Both the position numbers and the translations under genes were made by a program. The notes under the pieces are model-generated. The model did not search any database, was not told where the DNA came from, and saw only the letters and a list, made by a program, of their open reading frames with translations. A DNA stretch of 64,000 bases from Drosophila miranda (lineage: Eukaryota; Arthropoda; Insecta; Diptera; Drosophilidae). Shown here in pieces: positions 1 to 12,344 of the stretch. The stretch spans positions 11,966,001 to 12,030,000 of the forward strand of contig NC_046677.1 in assembly GCF_003369915.1 (NCBI RefSeq). Reading direction: 5' to 3'. Position 1 is the stretch's first letter; each line of letters opens with the position of its first letter.

Positions 1-3000
1 GCCATCCCAGAAAGCAGCGAGGGTTGTGTCTCTGTCAAGGCGTCAGGCCGTCTGGCATTCGTAATTGGGGAAATGTACGGAAAAGTGAAAAGCTTTAGAG
101 CTGTCAGAGCATGTGGATGACATTACCTGGGAAATGGATGTCCCGCTGCGCAAACAAATACTGAACAGGCAGCATGCAGCATTTTGCTCTCTTGGCCTTG
201 TCATAATTGCCACAAATTGTATGGACAGCTCGAAAATAATTTGGTCACATTTCAATTACATTTTGCCACAGAACCGCATCGAGGTGGAATTATTGAGAAC
301 ACTTCTTGACACCACACCACAGACTGGAGACCTCTCTGTTCGCCTGACTGATTGCTTCCGAGCCGGCTCTGGCTCTGTGGCTGTGGGGGATATCAGAGTG
401 TTTGCATAATCCAGTTACAGACCAGAAGGTTCTTAATTAAGGCATTGCCTTTCGAGTGGTCGGCCATGAATTGAACGACCAAATCAAGTGGTGGCCTTTG
501 GCCCTAGGGCAGGCTGAACAGACAGGCAGCTCCCATTACCAAGGCTAATGGGCACGTGAGCCGCATTTAATTTCTCAGACAACAGACGAGAGACGAGCTG
601 GGAGGACCCAAGACATGAGGTGAGAACGAGGAGTTTTCCCATCATCCGATCATCCCATCATCATTGTGCGGTGGTTCTGCAATTGTCATAATTAAGAATG
701 ATGAATGAGTTGGCGAATTGTGTCAGACGTGGATGGGCAATGAATGCAACAGGCCGTCCGTCTCGGGATTTCTTCCACTCTTTCTGGAGATGAGAGCGTG
801 AGAGCAGCAGGGCTTTAGAAGTCAATCATTCTGGAGTTGCCCCTCATATGCCCCTCATAGTATATTCCCTAAGAAGATGAGTGCGTGAGCAGGTTAAATG
901 CTGCTGCTTTTAGAACCAGGTCTCCCGTTTTCAATCTCTGGGCACGCTGTGACCATTGCATTGGTAACTAGAACCCCCTCTTCCTCTATTCTTTTCTTCA
1001 ATAAGAATGGAAGTTGTAAAAAAATGAGTGAAAGATCTTTGCTATTAAAAGTGATCAAAAATCGTTGAAAAGTCTCTCAATAAAAACCAGAATTTCGCTT
1101 ATTTATTGAGGAATGTTGCAGGTTGAGGATGTGATAGCCTGAGGTAGTTCGTATGAGAAGTTCGCCCACCGAGCCATGGGGGTGTGTTCTATTGTGGTAT
1201 TTTATTGTATTGTAATTTGGTAGTTGTTAAAGTTATATTTGGAATACTTACATCCTTTGGATACGTTCAAAGCAAATACGGGCCTCCAAAATACGGCCTG
1301 AAGCGCGTGTGAATTATTGGTAATAGGATCCCGACCCTTGGTGGCCTCTACCGTAACGATGGTCAATAAAATGCGGTGTAACCAGGGTAAAACTAAATAA
1401 AACTGACCATTAACACAGATACAAAATAACAATAAAATAAACAATTCTAGAAAGTGGAAAAATCAACATTAAAAATTGAATGTAAGAAGGATTTTCATCG
1501 TTGAAGACAAATATGTAGACGCATGTTTGTAAGTTTTTAGTCCAAATAACTCATTCTCTGATGACACAGAAATCTGATGTAGAGGCAGAAACTCTCTTAA
1601 TTGCTGAGGGAATAGTTCTAATTGAAATAAACAGACAAACATCCTACTTTTTAAGGCGAAGGAGCAAGTGAAAGCAAAGTATTTTCTGCATTCGATTCGG
1701 CTGATCGGTCCAGCATATAAAAACGGAATATATTTCTTGTTTTCTTTTCTCTCTCTCGTTCCCTCTAGTACTGTATTGCCCAGTATATTCGGTATATTTC
1801 TGAAGGGTCGGTGTGGGTCAAATTATATGTATGCACAATCTCTTCAGGCGTTAGTACAGAGAGGCCTCACGCTGCCATCTCCAGAATTCCGCTCTGCTGT
1901 TGCGTGTCCCAGGGCCTTTCCCGTCTGGCATATTTGTTAATTGTTTTCAATTGCATGTTCTCTTGGCTTTTCTTTCCTTTGCTTTCCTTCCAACTGCATT
2001 CCAATGGAATTCCCCCACTCTTGTGGCATTCTTTTGTGGCTTGTGGAAACGGAAGTTCTTAAGTCAATCATCCTCTGTGAAGTGACGACTCTGGAGCGCT
2101 CTTTAGCCAGAATGGAAGCACTCTCTAAAGGAGGAGGGGGTTCCACCACTCTCTAAAGACTGGTGTAATTCCATGTTCTGTGGATCTTCTGATTGTCTGC
2201 CTGTCTGGCTGTCTGTCTTACACGTTTTCCTGATTCAAGACACAAATTAAAGCTGAAAAGTTATTTTAAATGAAAATGTTAAAAATGTTGTTCATTCTTT
2301 GGCATTTGTTGCTTCTCGCTCCCTGCACTTTGTCTTCCTTTTGGCGTGCCTCTGCCTCCGCCTCGTTGTCTCTTCTCTCTTTGGTTGTTGTGGCTGTCTT
2401 TAGCCATTTTCTTGGCAATGTTTCTCCTTGGCCGAGAGAGACAAAACAGAAAACAGATTAAACAGATAATTTCAATTTGTTCTGTGGATTAAAAGCGCAG
2501 CAGCGTAGTGGAATTATTTCTCCGAAATTCATTACGAACCTCCCGCAGCATTGCAGCACTGCAGCAGTGGCCCCGCGGGGTTGCACTTGCAACCTGATTA
2601 AAAGAGAAGCCAAATCGTTGAGTCGTTAAATTTCAAGATACTTTTGCCGAGAAGGATAATTACTTAATTGTTATCTTGAGATGCGATTACCCCTCGGCTT
2701 GCATTAAATTTTAATTGCATTTTCCAAGGAATAATATAATCCTCTCGGAATTGCTTTTGCTTTGATTTATGCGTACCACCCAATCTTTCTCTTTAAACTG
2801 CAAACTATTATAATTTCCCAAATGGTTTTTCAACTACATTACTGGCTAATTTGCTTGTCAGTCATAAATCGCATAAAACCCCATATAATTTTGGGCCTGG
2901 CGTCAGCATTTTCCGCCCTGGAAAACACTCAAATAAAGAGTGTCCACTCCACTCTCATAATTTTCATGGAGGTGTGTGCTTGAATTAGCCCCAGAGGAAA

Positions 3001-3680
3001 ATGTAATCAAAATCTGGAAATGCATATAAATGAATAATTATAATTGTTTAAAGGAATGAAAACATTGGAAATGCTGGAATGGATAAATTTCCGCAGAATC
3101 TGTCGTGTTTTAATGTGAATTTAATCGAGTTCGAGTTCTCTGGGCTGTAATGAAATTTGCATTCTCTGGCAAACAGCTGTCGAGTGGCAGGCGATATACA
3201 GGGCGTATGCTTCATCCGGAATTCGTTTGACGGACTTTCACCGAAAATTCAATGCAATGAAATAAAACTATTGGAACCATGACGTTTTGTTAGTTTCAAA
3301 GGAAAAAATGGAAAAAAATTCAAGTGGATATGCACCACAAGTTAGTGGGTTGCATGCCCTCATGAACGATGTGTGTGCACATATTGGGCTATTAATAAAA
3401 CATGTGCCACACTTATGCTTATTTTATTTTTATTTTTTCTGTTTTGTGTTCCTTTTAAGCTGAAGGAGAGCTCTCCACACAAATCACGTAGTCAAGAACG
3501 GGCCAGTGCACACATCCATCCAGCCATCGAGGGAGAAGACGGAGAAACAGCTGCCAGGACACACACAAATCCCATCGAAGGAGCCAACGGCTTGCTGCAT
3601 GCTGGCCAAGCCCCAGATAGCACACATCCAATAGTTTTAGAGCTCCTGCTCCTGCAAACCCCAATCTTCCTTGCATCCAA
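1..3680. other. Intergenic or upstream intronic DNA, no gene seen
   Basis: No open frame here has splice sites, domain-like composition or a start context I would defend. The sequence is AT-rich non-coding DNA with short simple motifs. Near 3,423-3,460 a T-rich tract ends in 'ccttttaag', which looks like a 3' splice site. The 5' leader of the coiled-coil gene at 3,681 may therefore be spliced here from an exon further upstream (inference). Confidence 0.5.
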
Positions 3681-5852
3681 ATGTATGCCGGGCGAGCGAC
3701 ACAATTTGCCAAAACCATCAGCAGCATGGCATGCAGCATACAGAAGCAGCCGCAAGCCGCAGCACAGCCCGCAGCCACAGCCATGACGACGATGACTACG
3801 ACGACGACGACGACAGCAACCACCTCATCCTCATCCTCGTCGAGTGGTGCACCAGCAGCACCAGCAGCAGCGGTGGCAGTAATAGTTCCTGATGTCCGAC
3901 GTGGAGGCGGTTCCAGTGGAGCGGGCACTGTGCCCTCCACACCGAAATCAAGCAAGACATCGGCCCAGCCGAGGGGCTCGCTGCCAACGGATGTAAATCA
4001 GCCCCCGTTGGAATTTCAATGGCCACCGCCGGTGCCTGTTTCGACGCACACAAGCAACTTGCGCCTGAACATGATGAATCAGGATCCAAAGGACCTGCAC
4101 ACAGCAAGGGCCATCATCGAGGAGCTGCGCTCCAAAGTGCGCTTTCAAACAGAGCACATCATGAAGTGGCGCAAGGCGTATGCCATGCAGGTGAGTCCCA
4201 AAAAAGCGAGAGGGAGATTGGTATTTAACTAGAAAATGATAAAGAGCTAGAAATCGGATAATTGAGGAAAGTTTTTAAGCCGAAAATGTATAAAAACACT
4301 GAGCTTCTTATAATTGGGTCTCTTTTTGGTCTATTTAGTTTATTTATTTATGAGTTTAATGTGTGTTTTAATTTAAAAATTCAGGATGCAGGTAGATAAT
4401 AAATTTGTAGGGGATTGTAGAAAATTGTACATCTGTGGCTTACAATTATGGGTGCCAGAAGATTTTAAAGATTATCTCAGAGGGGAGATGCGTATTGCAA
4501 TGAAATTGGTAAATTAGCTAAATAATGATGGAATATTCTATGGTACAAATAGGCATCGAATTCTATTCAAAATTTTGGATGTTACATGCGATTTTGTTTG
4601 TATTATTTTTATTTTTAATGAAAGTGTAAGAATGTTTAGTCGTGATTGATTAGTTCAAGTATTAAAGAGATCTTGATTCCAAACAATCCAAAAAAACAGG
4701 ATTCATTTATGCAGGCAAAAGACTCAAAGGGCCACGAAATCCTCAAAATATTATAACAGCTCTCACCATATCATTCCCTAATCATCAGGTGCAGCAGCAC
4801 TATCGCTATCAGAAGGAGAAATCCGATCAGATGAATTCCCTGACCTCCCAGCTGCTGCTCTTGGAGTCCCGCCTGAAGCGAAAGCAGAAACAGATCGCCA
4901 GCCTCCTCAACCATCGAGAGCTGACAATCGCACGCCAGCAGAAGGTCATCGATACGCTGTCCTCGCGGCTGGTGGATCACGGATTGGAGACGATCGAGGC
5001 GAGCTATGCCAACGAGTTGGACTCCCTGAACGACTCGGATTCGGCGGTGGTGCTGGAGGACATTGATTCGGACAGCACCATGACATTGGGCACGCGACGG
5101 AGGAGCAGTGGAGGCGGTGGAGTGCTGGGAAGCGATGGCATCACTATAGTCCGTTCGATATCTGATGCAATTGAAACGAATCTGAACAAATATGGAGCTG
5201 CACGGAGGAACAATTGCTTCTTGCGACGTCCTGACATCCTGGAGACGGTTTATTCGGTGGAAGAGGACCCCGAACCCACACCCGATGTGGCGGAAAAGCG
5301 GGACAAATTCAAGAATCGGTCGGACAAGGCCTTGAGCTCCAGCTCCACCGAGGGACAAATCGATGGCGTCAGCCCCACGGCGGCTGCCAGCGCAGAAAAA
5401 GCCAAAGAGTCGTCGATGAGTGTGGATGGAGGAGGAGGCCCTGCGATTCCGCGTCGACAGCTGGGAGCCCTGAAGCGATCCCCCAGCCACGATGCCCCGT
5501 GCACCACAGTGAGTGTCAAAGTGCCACAGTTACAGCCGTCGGCACAGCAGCCACAGCAGGAGCCGCTCAATGGCAAGAATCAGGTATAGAAACAAGGTCC
5601 TTTAATCACGCTTTCGAATTGTCACTCATCAGATATCTTGCTCCTCAGGTACTCTCCTACAATCGTGTGATGTTGAACCATCGATCGGTGACCAAGCCCA
5701 AGGACGTCAAATACAAGCGCATCAACAAGGCCAAGTCCAAGAGCCTCGAAGAACTGCGTGGGCGTCTAAAGAATCTGGTGGAACGACCGCCCGGACTGGA
5801 GGGTGGCTACCCCTCGGGCATGATGCCACAGACGGCACAGTCGTATGCGTGA
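3681..5852 (+). CDS. Coiled-coil, serine/glycine-rich protein, three coding exons
   Basis: Exons are 3681-4190, 4789-5583 and 5649-5852, all joined in phase 0 at standard sites (ATGCAG|GTGAGT, ATCATCAG|GTG, AATCAG|GTATAG, CTCCTCAG|GTA), giving 502 residues. The N-terminus is low complexity: poly-Thr, poly-Ser and Ala from about residue 20 to 65. From about 135 to 260 there is a charged helical stretch (RAIIEELRSKVRFQTEHIMK, then KEKSDQMNSLTSQLLLLE and RLKRKQKQIASLLNHRE) typical of a coiled coil. After that come acidic and Ser/Gly-rich linkers and a basic segment, KPKDVKYKRINKAKSKSLEEL, near the C-terminus. The start is the first ATG after an in-frame TAG at 3618-3620. A more distal exon could add residues only if splicing bypasses that stop. 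I do not recognise the family and assign no function; a scaffold or cytoskeletal role would be a guess. The stop is UGA followed by C and by a long open extension, described separately. Confidence 0.85.
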
Positions 5853-6107
5853 CATTCGCCACAGCAGCCAGACGATGGCCCCAAGAAGCCCAGGCAGCAG
5901 GAGCAGATGGAAACCGAAGAACGTAGGGGCTCTGCCACTCCGAAAGCGGCGACGCCGTCAGAGCCGGAGGCAAGTGGTGGCAGGCATGGCTGTCCCAAGC
6001 GTTCAATGACCCTGCCACGGATACTAATGCCCCAGGCGACCAGCAGCAGTAGCGGCAGCGGGGGCAGTGGCAGTGGCAGTGGTAGTGGTGGGCGTGGCAG
6101 TTTCTAG
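5853..6107 (+). other. Candidate stop-codon readthrough extension (84 codons) of the coiled-coil gene
   Basis: Directly after the UGA at 5850-5852 the same frame stays open for 84 codons and ends at TAG 6105-6107. The peptide is protein-like: Gln/Pro/Lys-rich at first, then a METEERRGSATPKAATPSEP-type stretch, a basic CPKRSMTLPRILMPQ motif, and a Ser/Gly tail. The context is UGA-C, the leakiest class in insects, and readthrough is common in Drosophila neuronal and scaffold genes (established knowledge). An alternative is a splice variant or recently truncated C-terminus, but no convincing intron would remove the UGA. Confidence 0.55.
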
Positions 6108-9008
6108 CAATTAAAGAAATTTTTCATACGCAATTGTGATAAAAAGTGAAACAGTTTTTCCTTCTACTATCTCTTGTTATTCCTCTTTTAGGGAGGATAT
6201 TTTCTGAGAATCTCTTAAGAGTGGATATGTTCCGAATGTATCTTTTAGTGGATGGATCCGTCCTTGAAGGGCATATCTTCTAAATGTATCTTTCAGTGAA
6301 TAAATCCCTCTTTGAGGAGGCTATACATTGATTGTATCCTCCCCTTCAAGGAGGTTTATCGTTTTAAAGATATACTCTATCTTTCAGTTGCTTTTAAACA
6401 CACGATTCTCTGTTGTAACATTTGTTTCCTTCGGATGCCTCCGGCTATCCTTTGCTCAGTTCTTCACAAAAACTCTGCATTTAATTTAGTTTTAGTTTTT
6501 ATTTGTAACAAAACGGAACTGCATTTTTGACTTAACATTTATTATGTATAATTTTCACACACAAATAAATCACACATTTAAATAAACAACAACATACATA
6601 TTCTCTGTCTATTATTTTCCCTGAAAACAAGAAGCGTATGAAAAATTTCATCGTATGAAGTGTATAAGTGGAAATGTAAGTGTTTTATCCTATAAGGAAG
6701 AAAAGGTGGCTATGGTCTATGACACAATCTGCTTTGAGGACAATATTCCCCATGAAATAAAATCCAAAAAGTTCAAAAGTGAAGAAATCCCCTCAAAAGT
6801 TGAAGGAAAGTATAAGTAGGAGCCGGCTTTAGCTTCAGTTCCAGCCAAAGGAAGGGCCGTCGCGATTTGGGTGAAAAGTAGGCTAGCTAAAGGATACTAC
6901 AACAAATATACCTATTACATATAGAACATGTACTAATTCTAGTTAGAAACGTAAGTGAAAATGTATTCGTGTCGATATTCGTATAACTTTTGCAGAGATC
7001 AGATCGTAGATGCATATACAGAGCATATTTTCAGCTTGGGATAAAGATACTATAAGCTTGAATCAGTGTGGCAGTGTCTATAGATACAAATACAACCACT
7101 TTGCAGTCCCGCTTTTCAAAATGTAGAAATTCTCACCCCCCAAAAATAGTTTCCCTTTCCCCCTCTTTGGATATCTCAGAATTTAGTTTGTAAGCTCTAC
7201 TCCATGGACTGTCTTCTAGATAACAGAATTTAAAATATGAATATGAATATATATTTTCTTACTAACAAAAAACATACTAACTATTTTTACATTAATTGCT
7301 AAATAAAAGATATAGCTGTAAGAAAATTAAACACATATTTAAGTGTTATTTTTGTGTTGACTTTTGGATTATTATTTTTCGATTATTATGAACTCTGGGG
7401 GAAACCGAACCCCCCAAGAGCAAGACGTCAGATGTACCTTGAAAAACTCGTAAAAGTATAAAGAACAAATATGCAGCATTAATTGTGTAGCTTCATGCAA
7501 TGCTTTAGGTGTAAAAAACTTTAAACTCTAACAAATGGCTGCTATCCAACCAGAAATCAATTGAAATACAGAATTATAGATGTGTTAACCGACAAAACTA
7601 AAGTACAATGCTCAGAAAAACCAGCTGTAATACATACAATACATACATATATCGAAAGTTATATCAAATATACATAAATAAAACTCGGTGTTTCAGTGCG
7701 GAATGTTCTTCGAAAAATAACCAAAATGTACCTATAATACAATAAAATACACAAACAACCTGCACAATTGTTGCCGTTGTCGTCCCTCTCCACCTTTCAG
7801 CAGAGCTAAACAAAAACTGTTTCAAAAACGTTTCTTAAACATCATATATTGGATATATACGTAATGTCAATGTCAAATGTCAATGTTGTAGGAATAGATA
7901 ATCATAATCTTAATAATTGTGTCAATTTTTTAAATTTTGTTTTTGATTTTCCGAAGAGTTCAATACAGCGCAAATATTTGCCATACTCGAGGATAAAGCG
8001 TGCGATTCTAAATGTAACATTAAGAATATGTATTAAATATATAAAGTAAAAACTTTTTAGTCTAAGGAAACTAATAGTAGTAAGAATATTGGTTCTACAT
8101 ATATATTATATATCCAAATGCCAAAAATGAAAGTTGAAGAAAGCGGAAGACCTTCATAGAGACGCTGAGCGTAGAAACATATTTTCCATTGAATATAGAA
8201 AGCGGAAATGCATGCATTGCGGAAAGATACACTTGAAATAGATGTCTATATCACTATTCTAGGAGGAAAACTATGATTTTCAGCAAGCAAATCTCTGTAT
8301 AAATATAGGAGAAGGGAGAAATATTAATTGTATAGATTATTTCTAATGTATGCCTGAGGGAAGCAGAGAATAATGGTTTCCTAAATCTCCCAATCATTAT
8401 ATTTTGTATAAAAAGAATTGAAAGAGAAAAAGAAATGTGACTCCTACTTAAATGATATCTGTATCATTATAAGATCATTTGAATTCGGATCTACCCCAAA
8501 AATTGCTGAATACAAACTCGTTAAGCTAAACAGAGATAGTGAGAGAGAGAGACGTTCCACCTTCCCCTCGAGATTCAACCGATTCTGTACAAAAACGCAG
8601 TAGCAAACCGCGGGCAAATAAATAGACAGACATACATACAGTACTCATATTCCTAAGTATATAGTGAGTAAGACATGCAATTTATAAACCTAATTGATAT
8701 TTGGATGTACATATGTATCTTAGCGATAATCGTGTGTGTATATTATTACCCGTACTGTGTGCGCGGTGGGATACAGCATCTTTTTTTCGAGCTAGCTTCA
8801 ATTTGCGGATCATTTATGGCCATTACTTTGCTCATGTCTACAGAAAATTTGAATGTTATAGTCGACACATACTATTTTCTACTTATGGCTTAATAAAAAC
8901 AAAACTACAAACACACACTGCAAATGCAAAGGTACATTTTGGGCTTGGGGTTTGAGGTTGAGGTTCGATCTGTGGATTCAGTCTCCGTTGAGCAGCGATT
9001 GCGGAAAC
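6108..9008. other. 3' UTR/intergenic DNA with several polyadenylation signals and short repeats
   Basis: AT-rich DNA follows the coiled-coil gene. AATAAA-type signals occur repeatedly (around 6565, 6580, 7306 and 7675), so a long or alternative 3' UTR is possible. Around 6188-6350 an imperfect repeat of about 48 bp recurs two to three times (core 'atgtatctttcagtg' followed by a 'ccctcctttgagg'-like block). Open frames between 7849 and 8955 are short, hydrophobic or AT-driven and I do not call them genes. Confidence 0.4.
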
Positions 9009-9709
9009 ATGTCAAGATCAGAGCGGAGTCTGCTACTCCTTATCAGCATCGCTTGCTGTGCTTTGGGGCTTATCTGCTTGGTGAGTGACTGACTGGTCAC
9101 CGTTTGATTAGATAAGAATTCTGTACTGTATTGATTATTCGATTACTCGATTATCAGGCAACGGCGGATAGTTCCCGGGGCTACAATCCCCTTGCACGTC
9201 CCGTGGCAGAGGCTATCGAGCGGCTGTACAATCAGGTACTGCACTCCACCATCGAGGATGCACGCCAGCGACTGCCACACCTCAATGACAGCGAAGCCAT
9301 CGATAAGCAGTACTTTGACGATCTGGATAGCACTTTGGGGAACGAGGACTACTACAGCACGGCGTACTACATCTTTGCGTGGATAAACAGCCAATTGATG
9401 GCCCAACAGCGGCCCGACAAGCTGCTCCTGGAAGTCCTTCCCGGCGAGAAGGCGGCCATACGGAACTTCTTCCACAAGGTGCGACCACCGTTGGAAAAGT
9501 ATCTGCAACGCAGCCATCAATCGAGGCCCGAGCTAATAGCCAATGTCACCCGGTGGGCAGGCCAACAGCAGGACAGTGTGGTGATGTCCTACATTGAGTT
9601 CCCTCGCAGTCTGCAGGCCCAGATACCAGAACTCCAGCTGATGGACTACACGAAACTGGCCAAGGCTCTCATCGAGGGTGTGGCCACGGGCATATGGGGG
9701 TCGCTTTAG
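9009..9709 (+). CDS. Secreted 207-residue protein, two exons, unknown family
   Basis: Exon 1 (9009-9080) encodes 24 residues beginning MSRSERSLLLLISIACCALG, a clear signal peptide. It splices at CTTG|GTGAGT to TTATCAG|GCA at 9158; exon 2 runs to the TAG at 9707-9709. The mature protein is mostly helical and charged, with no cysteines after the signal and no recognised domain (LARPVAEAIERLYNQ near the start, ATGIWGSL at the end). It is the first member of the secreted-protein cluster and is convergent with the minus-strand gene ending at 9928. The exon plan (tiny signal-peptide exon, short phase-0 intron, one long exon) recurs in most of the cluster. A secreted role is secure; a reproductive-tract role is inferred from cluster style only. 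Confidence 0.85.
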
Positions 9710-9927
9710 AGATACGCAAAAGAAGTTTAAATTGTTTAAAGCAGTCCCGCTTTGGCTTTGAAAACAACTTTTCCTTTTTTTCAAGGGCAGTTTTAGTTTA
9801 ATTAAAAATTGTTTTGATGAGCATTTGGATCTCTCTTTGGTGGTTTTTGGAATGGGCAATCGATTGGAAGATATTCTCTAAGTTCATCCCATTTGTGGAT
9901 AAATATTTTCCTACCTTAAATTAGTGA

Positions 9928-10476
9928 TTATTGATCCACCAACTTGAAGATCTGGCCATTGATCAGCCGCAAGGTCTCGTCGTATTGCCTGAGAACCATT
10001 TTGACCTTCTGCATAGTGCTCTCCAGAGTCCAGGCCTCTTCGCTGCTCATCCTGCCCACGTAGCTCACCTCCAAGGCCTCCAATTGAGCCCTTAGCTCCG
10101 TGTAGCCATGCCTTAGAGATCGAAACCTCCTATGGACACGTCTCTGCTGGCATTGACTCCCCGGCAGGCGGCACTGCTGCACAAACTGAAAGATCTCGAG
10201 TCCCAAGTGCTCCAGGGACAGCAGCCACTGACTGATGTCTTCATTAAACTGATTTTCACTTTGAAATGTTCTGGGTGTAGATGCTGCCATTGGCTGTTGC
10301 CGCTCATCATCCTGCTGTCTCATTAGCTTGCGTAATTCTCGCAGACTGTCGCCTCGCGATGGGGAGGCAGCTGTAAACTAAAGTCATTGTTATAATAGGT
10401 TTAATGAACGGTTTTTGGCGACAATACCTACCTGTAATGGAAGTACAATGACGAGTATTCCAATGGGCAGCAGCAT
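9928..10476 (-). CDS. Secreted 163-residue helical protein, two exons
   Basis: Exon 1 is 10476-10428 and exon 2 is 10370-9928. The signal peptide reads MLLPIGILVIVLPLQ and is followed by VAASPSRGDSLRELRKLMRQ. The mature part is Gln/Arg/Glu-rich, probably helical, with two cysteines near the middle (CRLPGSQCQQ). Splicing at the obvious CAG|GTAGGT donor shifts the frame; using the overlapping donor four bases downstream (GTAG|GTATTG) with the TTTACAG acceptor at 10371 keeps one frame of 163 codons, so I chose that. The gene is divergent from the gene at 10745 (269 bp between start codons) and convergent with the gene at 9009. No known family recognised. Confidence 0.75.
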
Positions 10477-10673
10477 TTTCTCGGAATTCTGATTTCTGTT
10501 GAAGAGAAATGAACGTTCTTATCACGACAGGCAATGTCTGAGGACTGATGATTATAGACTATTGCTACCTACAGACTGCTGATGCCGTTGGTTCCACGAT
10601 GATTATCGGGGCGGTGCTGTGTTTTTTTGTTCATCTTTTAAATAGACGATTGCATCACAGAACGAGTGGGGCT

Positions 10674-10680
10674 TATAAAA
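10674..10680 (+). promoter_or_regulatory. TATA box (TATAAAA) for the gene at 10745
   Basis: TATAAAA lies 65-71 bp upstream of the ATG at 10745 and predicts a start site near 10705, giving a leader of about 40 nt. The spacing is typical of strongly expressed tissue-specific fly genes. Confidence 0.7.
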
Positions 10681-10744
10681 GGCGCCTCCCACGCAATGGA
10701 GTTGTTCATAGCATTGGAGCCATACTCAAGCTTCAGTCATCAGA

Positions 10745-11402
10745 ATGTGGCGCCCCATCATAGTCCTGGCAGTATTGCAATTTGCGGTAAGAATATCACC
10801 ATTTCTTTCTCTGTATTCCTGTTGGTGTAGTGTCTAATGTTGCATGCCTCCTTCAGAGCGGGGCTCCCATTACGAGCAGCTCTCAGCTGGCGTACTATAT
10901 GACCAACGAGATCGTCTCTATGGTAGAGACTTCGTTCCTGGAGACCGCAAGACTGCTCCAGCGAGTGATCGACGATGCAGAGCTCTTTATGCCGCCGAAC
11001 ACTCAGAGTCTGATTTTGGACGCCTTTGGGGAGTTTGTGGATCTCGTAAAGGAGATCGACATGGATGACTCGGTGCAACTGGAGCTTTTGGCCACCGATC
11101 TCGACTATCTCTCGGATATCTTCGAACTGAAGGACTCTGCGGAGCTGGATTCGGAGGCGGATCGAATGGTCAGGCGACTGCTCCAAGAGCATGGCATCGA
11201 TGATTTCGAAAGCTCTCTGCTCAAGCGATTCGACACTGCACTTAAGAGAATCGAAGAGCAGGTGGAGTCCTACATCAGTGGAATGTCGCCGAGCAAACTC
11301 CAGAGGAGAACAGAATTTCTCGATTGGTTCGACAAATTCAAAAACGAAAAGGATACGATTGATAAGCTATCGATGCTGTTCGATAGTGATTATCTATTTT
11401 AG
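10745..11402 (+). CDS. Secreted 195-residue acidic helical protein, two exons
   Basis: Exon 1 (10745-10786) encodes MWRPIIVLAVLQFA and splices at TTTGCG|GTAAGA to CCTTCAG|AGC at 10857; exon 2 ends at TAG 11400-11402. The mature protein starts SGAPITSSSQLAYYMTNEIV and is rich in Glu, Asp and Leu with heptad-like spacing. It has no cysteines and no recognised domain. Its promoter has a clear TATA box, and the gene is head-to-head with the minus-strand gene starting at 10476. An AATAAA at about 11539 could end the transcript. Together with the genes at 9009 and 9928 it forms a sub-group of larger helical secreted proteins. Confidence 0.87.
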
Positions 11403-12344
11403 GTAATTTTATATAGCGGTAGAAAACAATCGAAACACATAATTCACTTCAAATTTTTATATACCTACAAAATACATGGCATGATCTGCAAGCAGAATAC
11501 GTTTTAATATCTGTTTGTGTTCTCTTTAAGAATTAATGGAATAAATGAATGCAGAATGTATTTCAATATATGCTATGATTGTAGAAAGTACTTTTTGGTT
11601 GTCTTGTAAGAATCCCTATTATGTTTTGCACTGATGCTGTTCACTAGTGAACATGAGTACGATTTCTACTAAACATCCATCGAACGATTTTAACAAATGA
11701 ATACGCTGCACATATGAACAATATAGATTTTCATAAGAAAAGGCCGTTTAAAAAACTACTTGAGGTGTAAGCAAAGATTGCGATCACAGAAAGAGCGATC
11801 ACATTAAAATAAATACCTGCAGATACCCAAAAGAGCGCCCTACCTCTACGATAAGAGACAAAAATATTAGTTTATAAGGAGATATATTTTATTCACAGAA
11901 CTCCTAGCTGAATACGTCCTTGGTGATGAAAATAGCTCGAGGAAACTAATGATCGCCTTACAACCGGTCATAATAGTAGGAAACCCCTTAAGGCCGAACC
12001 TAAGCCACCGCGAAATAAAAACCTAGTAAAATCCTGGTCTGTCAGGCAATACCAGATATGCCCACTTGTCGAAGAAGAGAATTAATACCATCTGATCAGA
12101 TGCAGATAAATATCTGTTGTATGAATGGTATTTAAAGAATATTCTTCAGTGCTATGGCAGTTATTTATTGACACGCTGATGCATTCAATCGCAGAAGTTT
12201 CCAAAAACTTGATGGAAATCTGGAGACTGGACATCCCTGAGAGATAACAGCTAAATGATTGAAGGGAAAACTATATTGGTTTCGTACGGAAATGCATTGA
12301 AATTACTGGCAAATTTAATTTATTTTTAAGCGGATACTCTAGAA
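11403..12344. other. Intergenic DNA between convergent cluster genes
   Basis: AT-rich spacer between the 3' ends of the plus gene at 10745 and the minus gene ending at 12345. It contains AATAAA signals near 11539 and 11809. I see no gene, domain fragment or strong repeat. Confidence 0.5.

Noticed and set aside
4771-5490. 239-codon minus-strand frame
   Set aside because: Antisense of the coding exon 4789-5583. The plus strand has matching splice sites and coiled-coil sequence.
8675-8955. Hydrophobic plus-strand frames (72 and 84 codons)
   Set aside because: Two overlapping AT-driven frames with no splice or promoter support and no signal-peptide cleavage site. Treated as chance.
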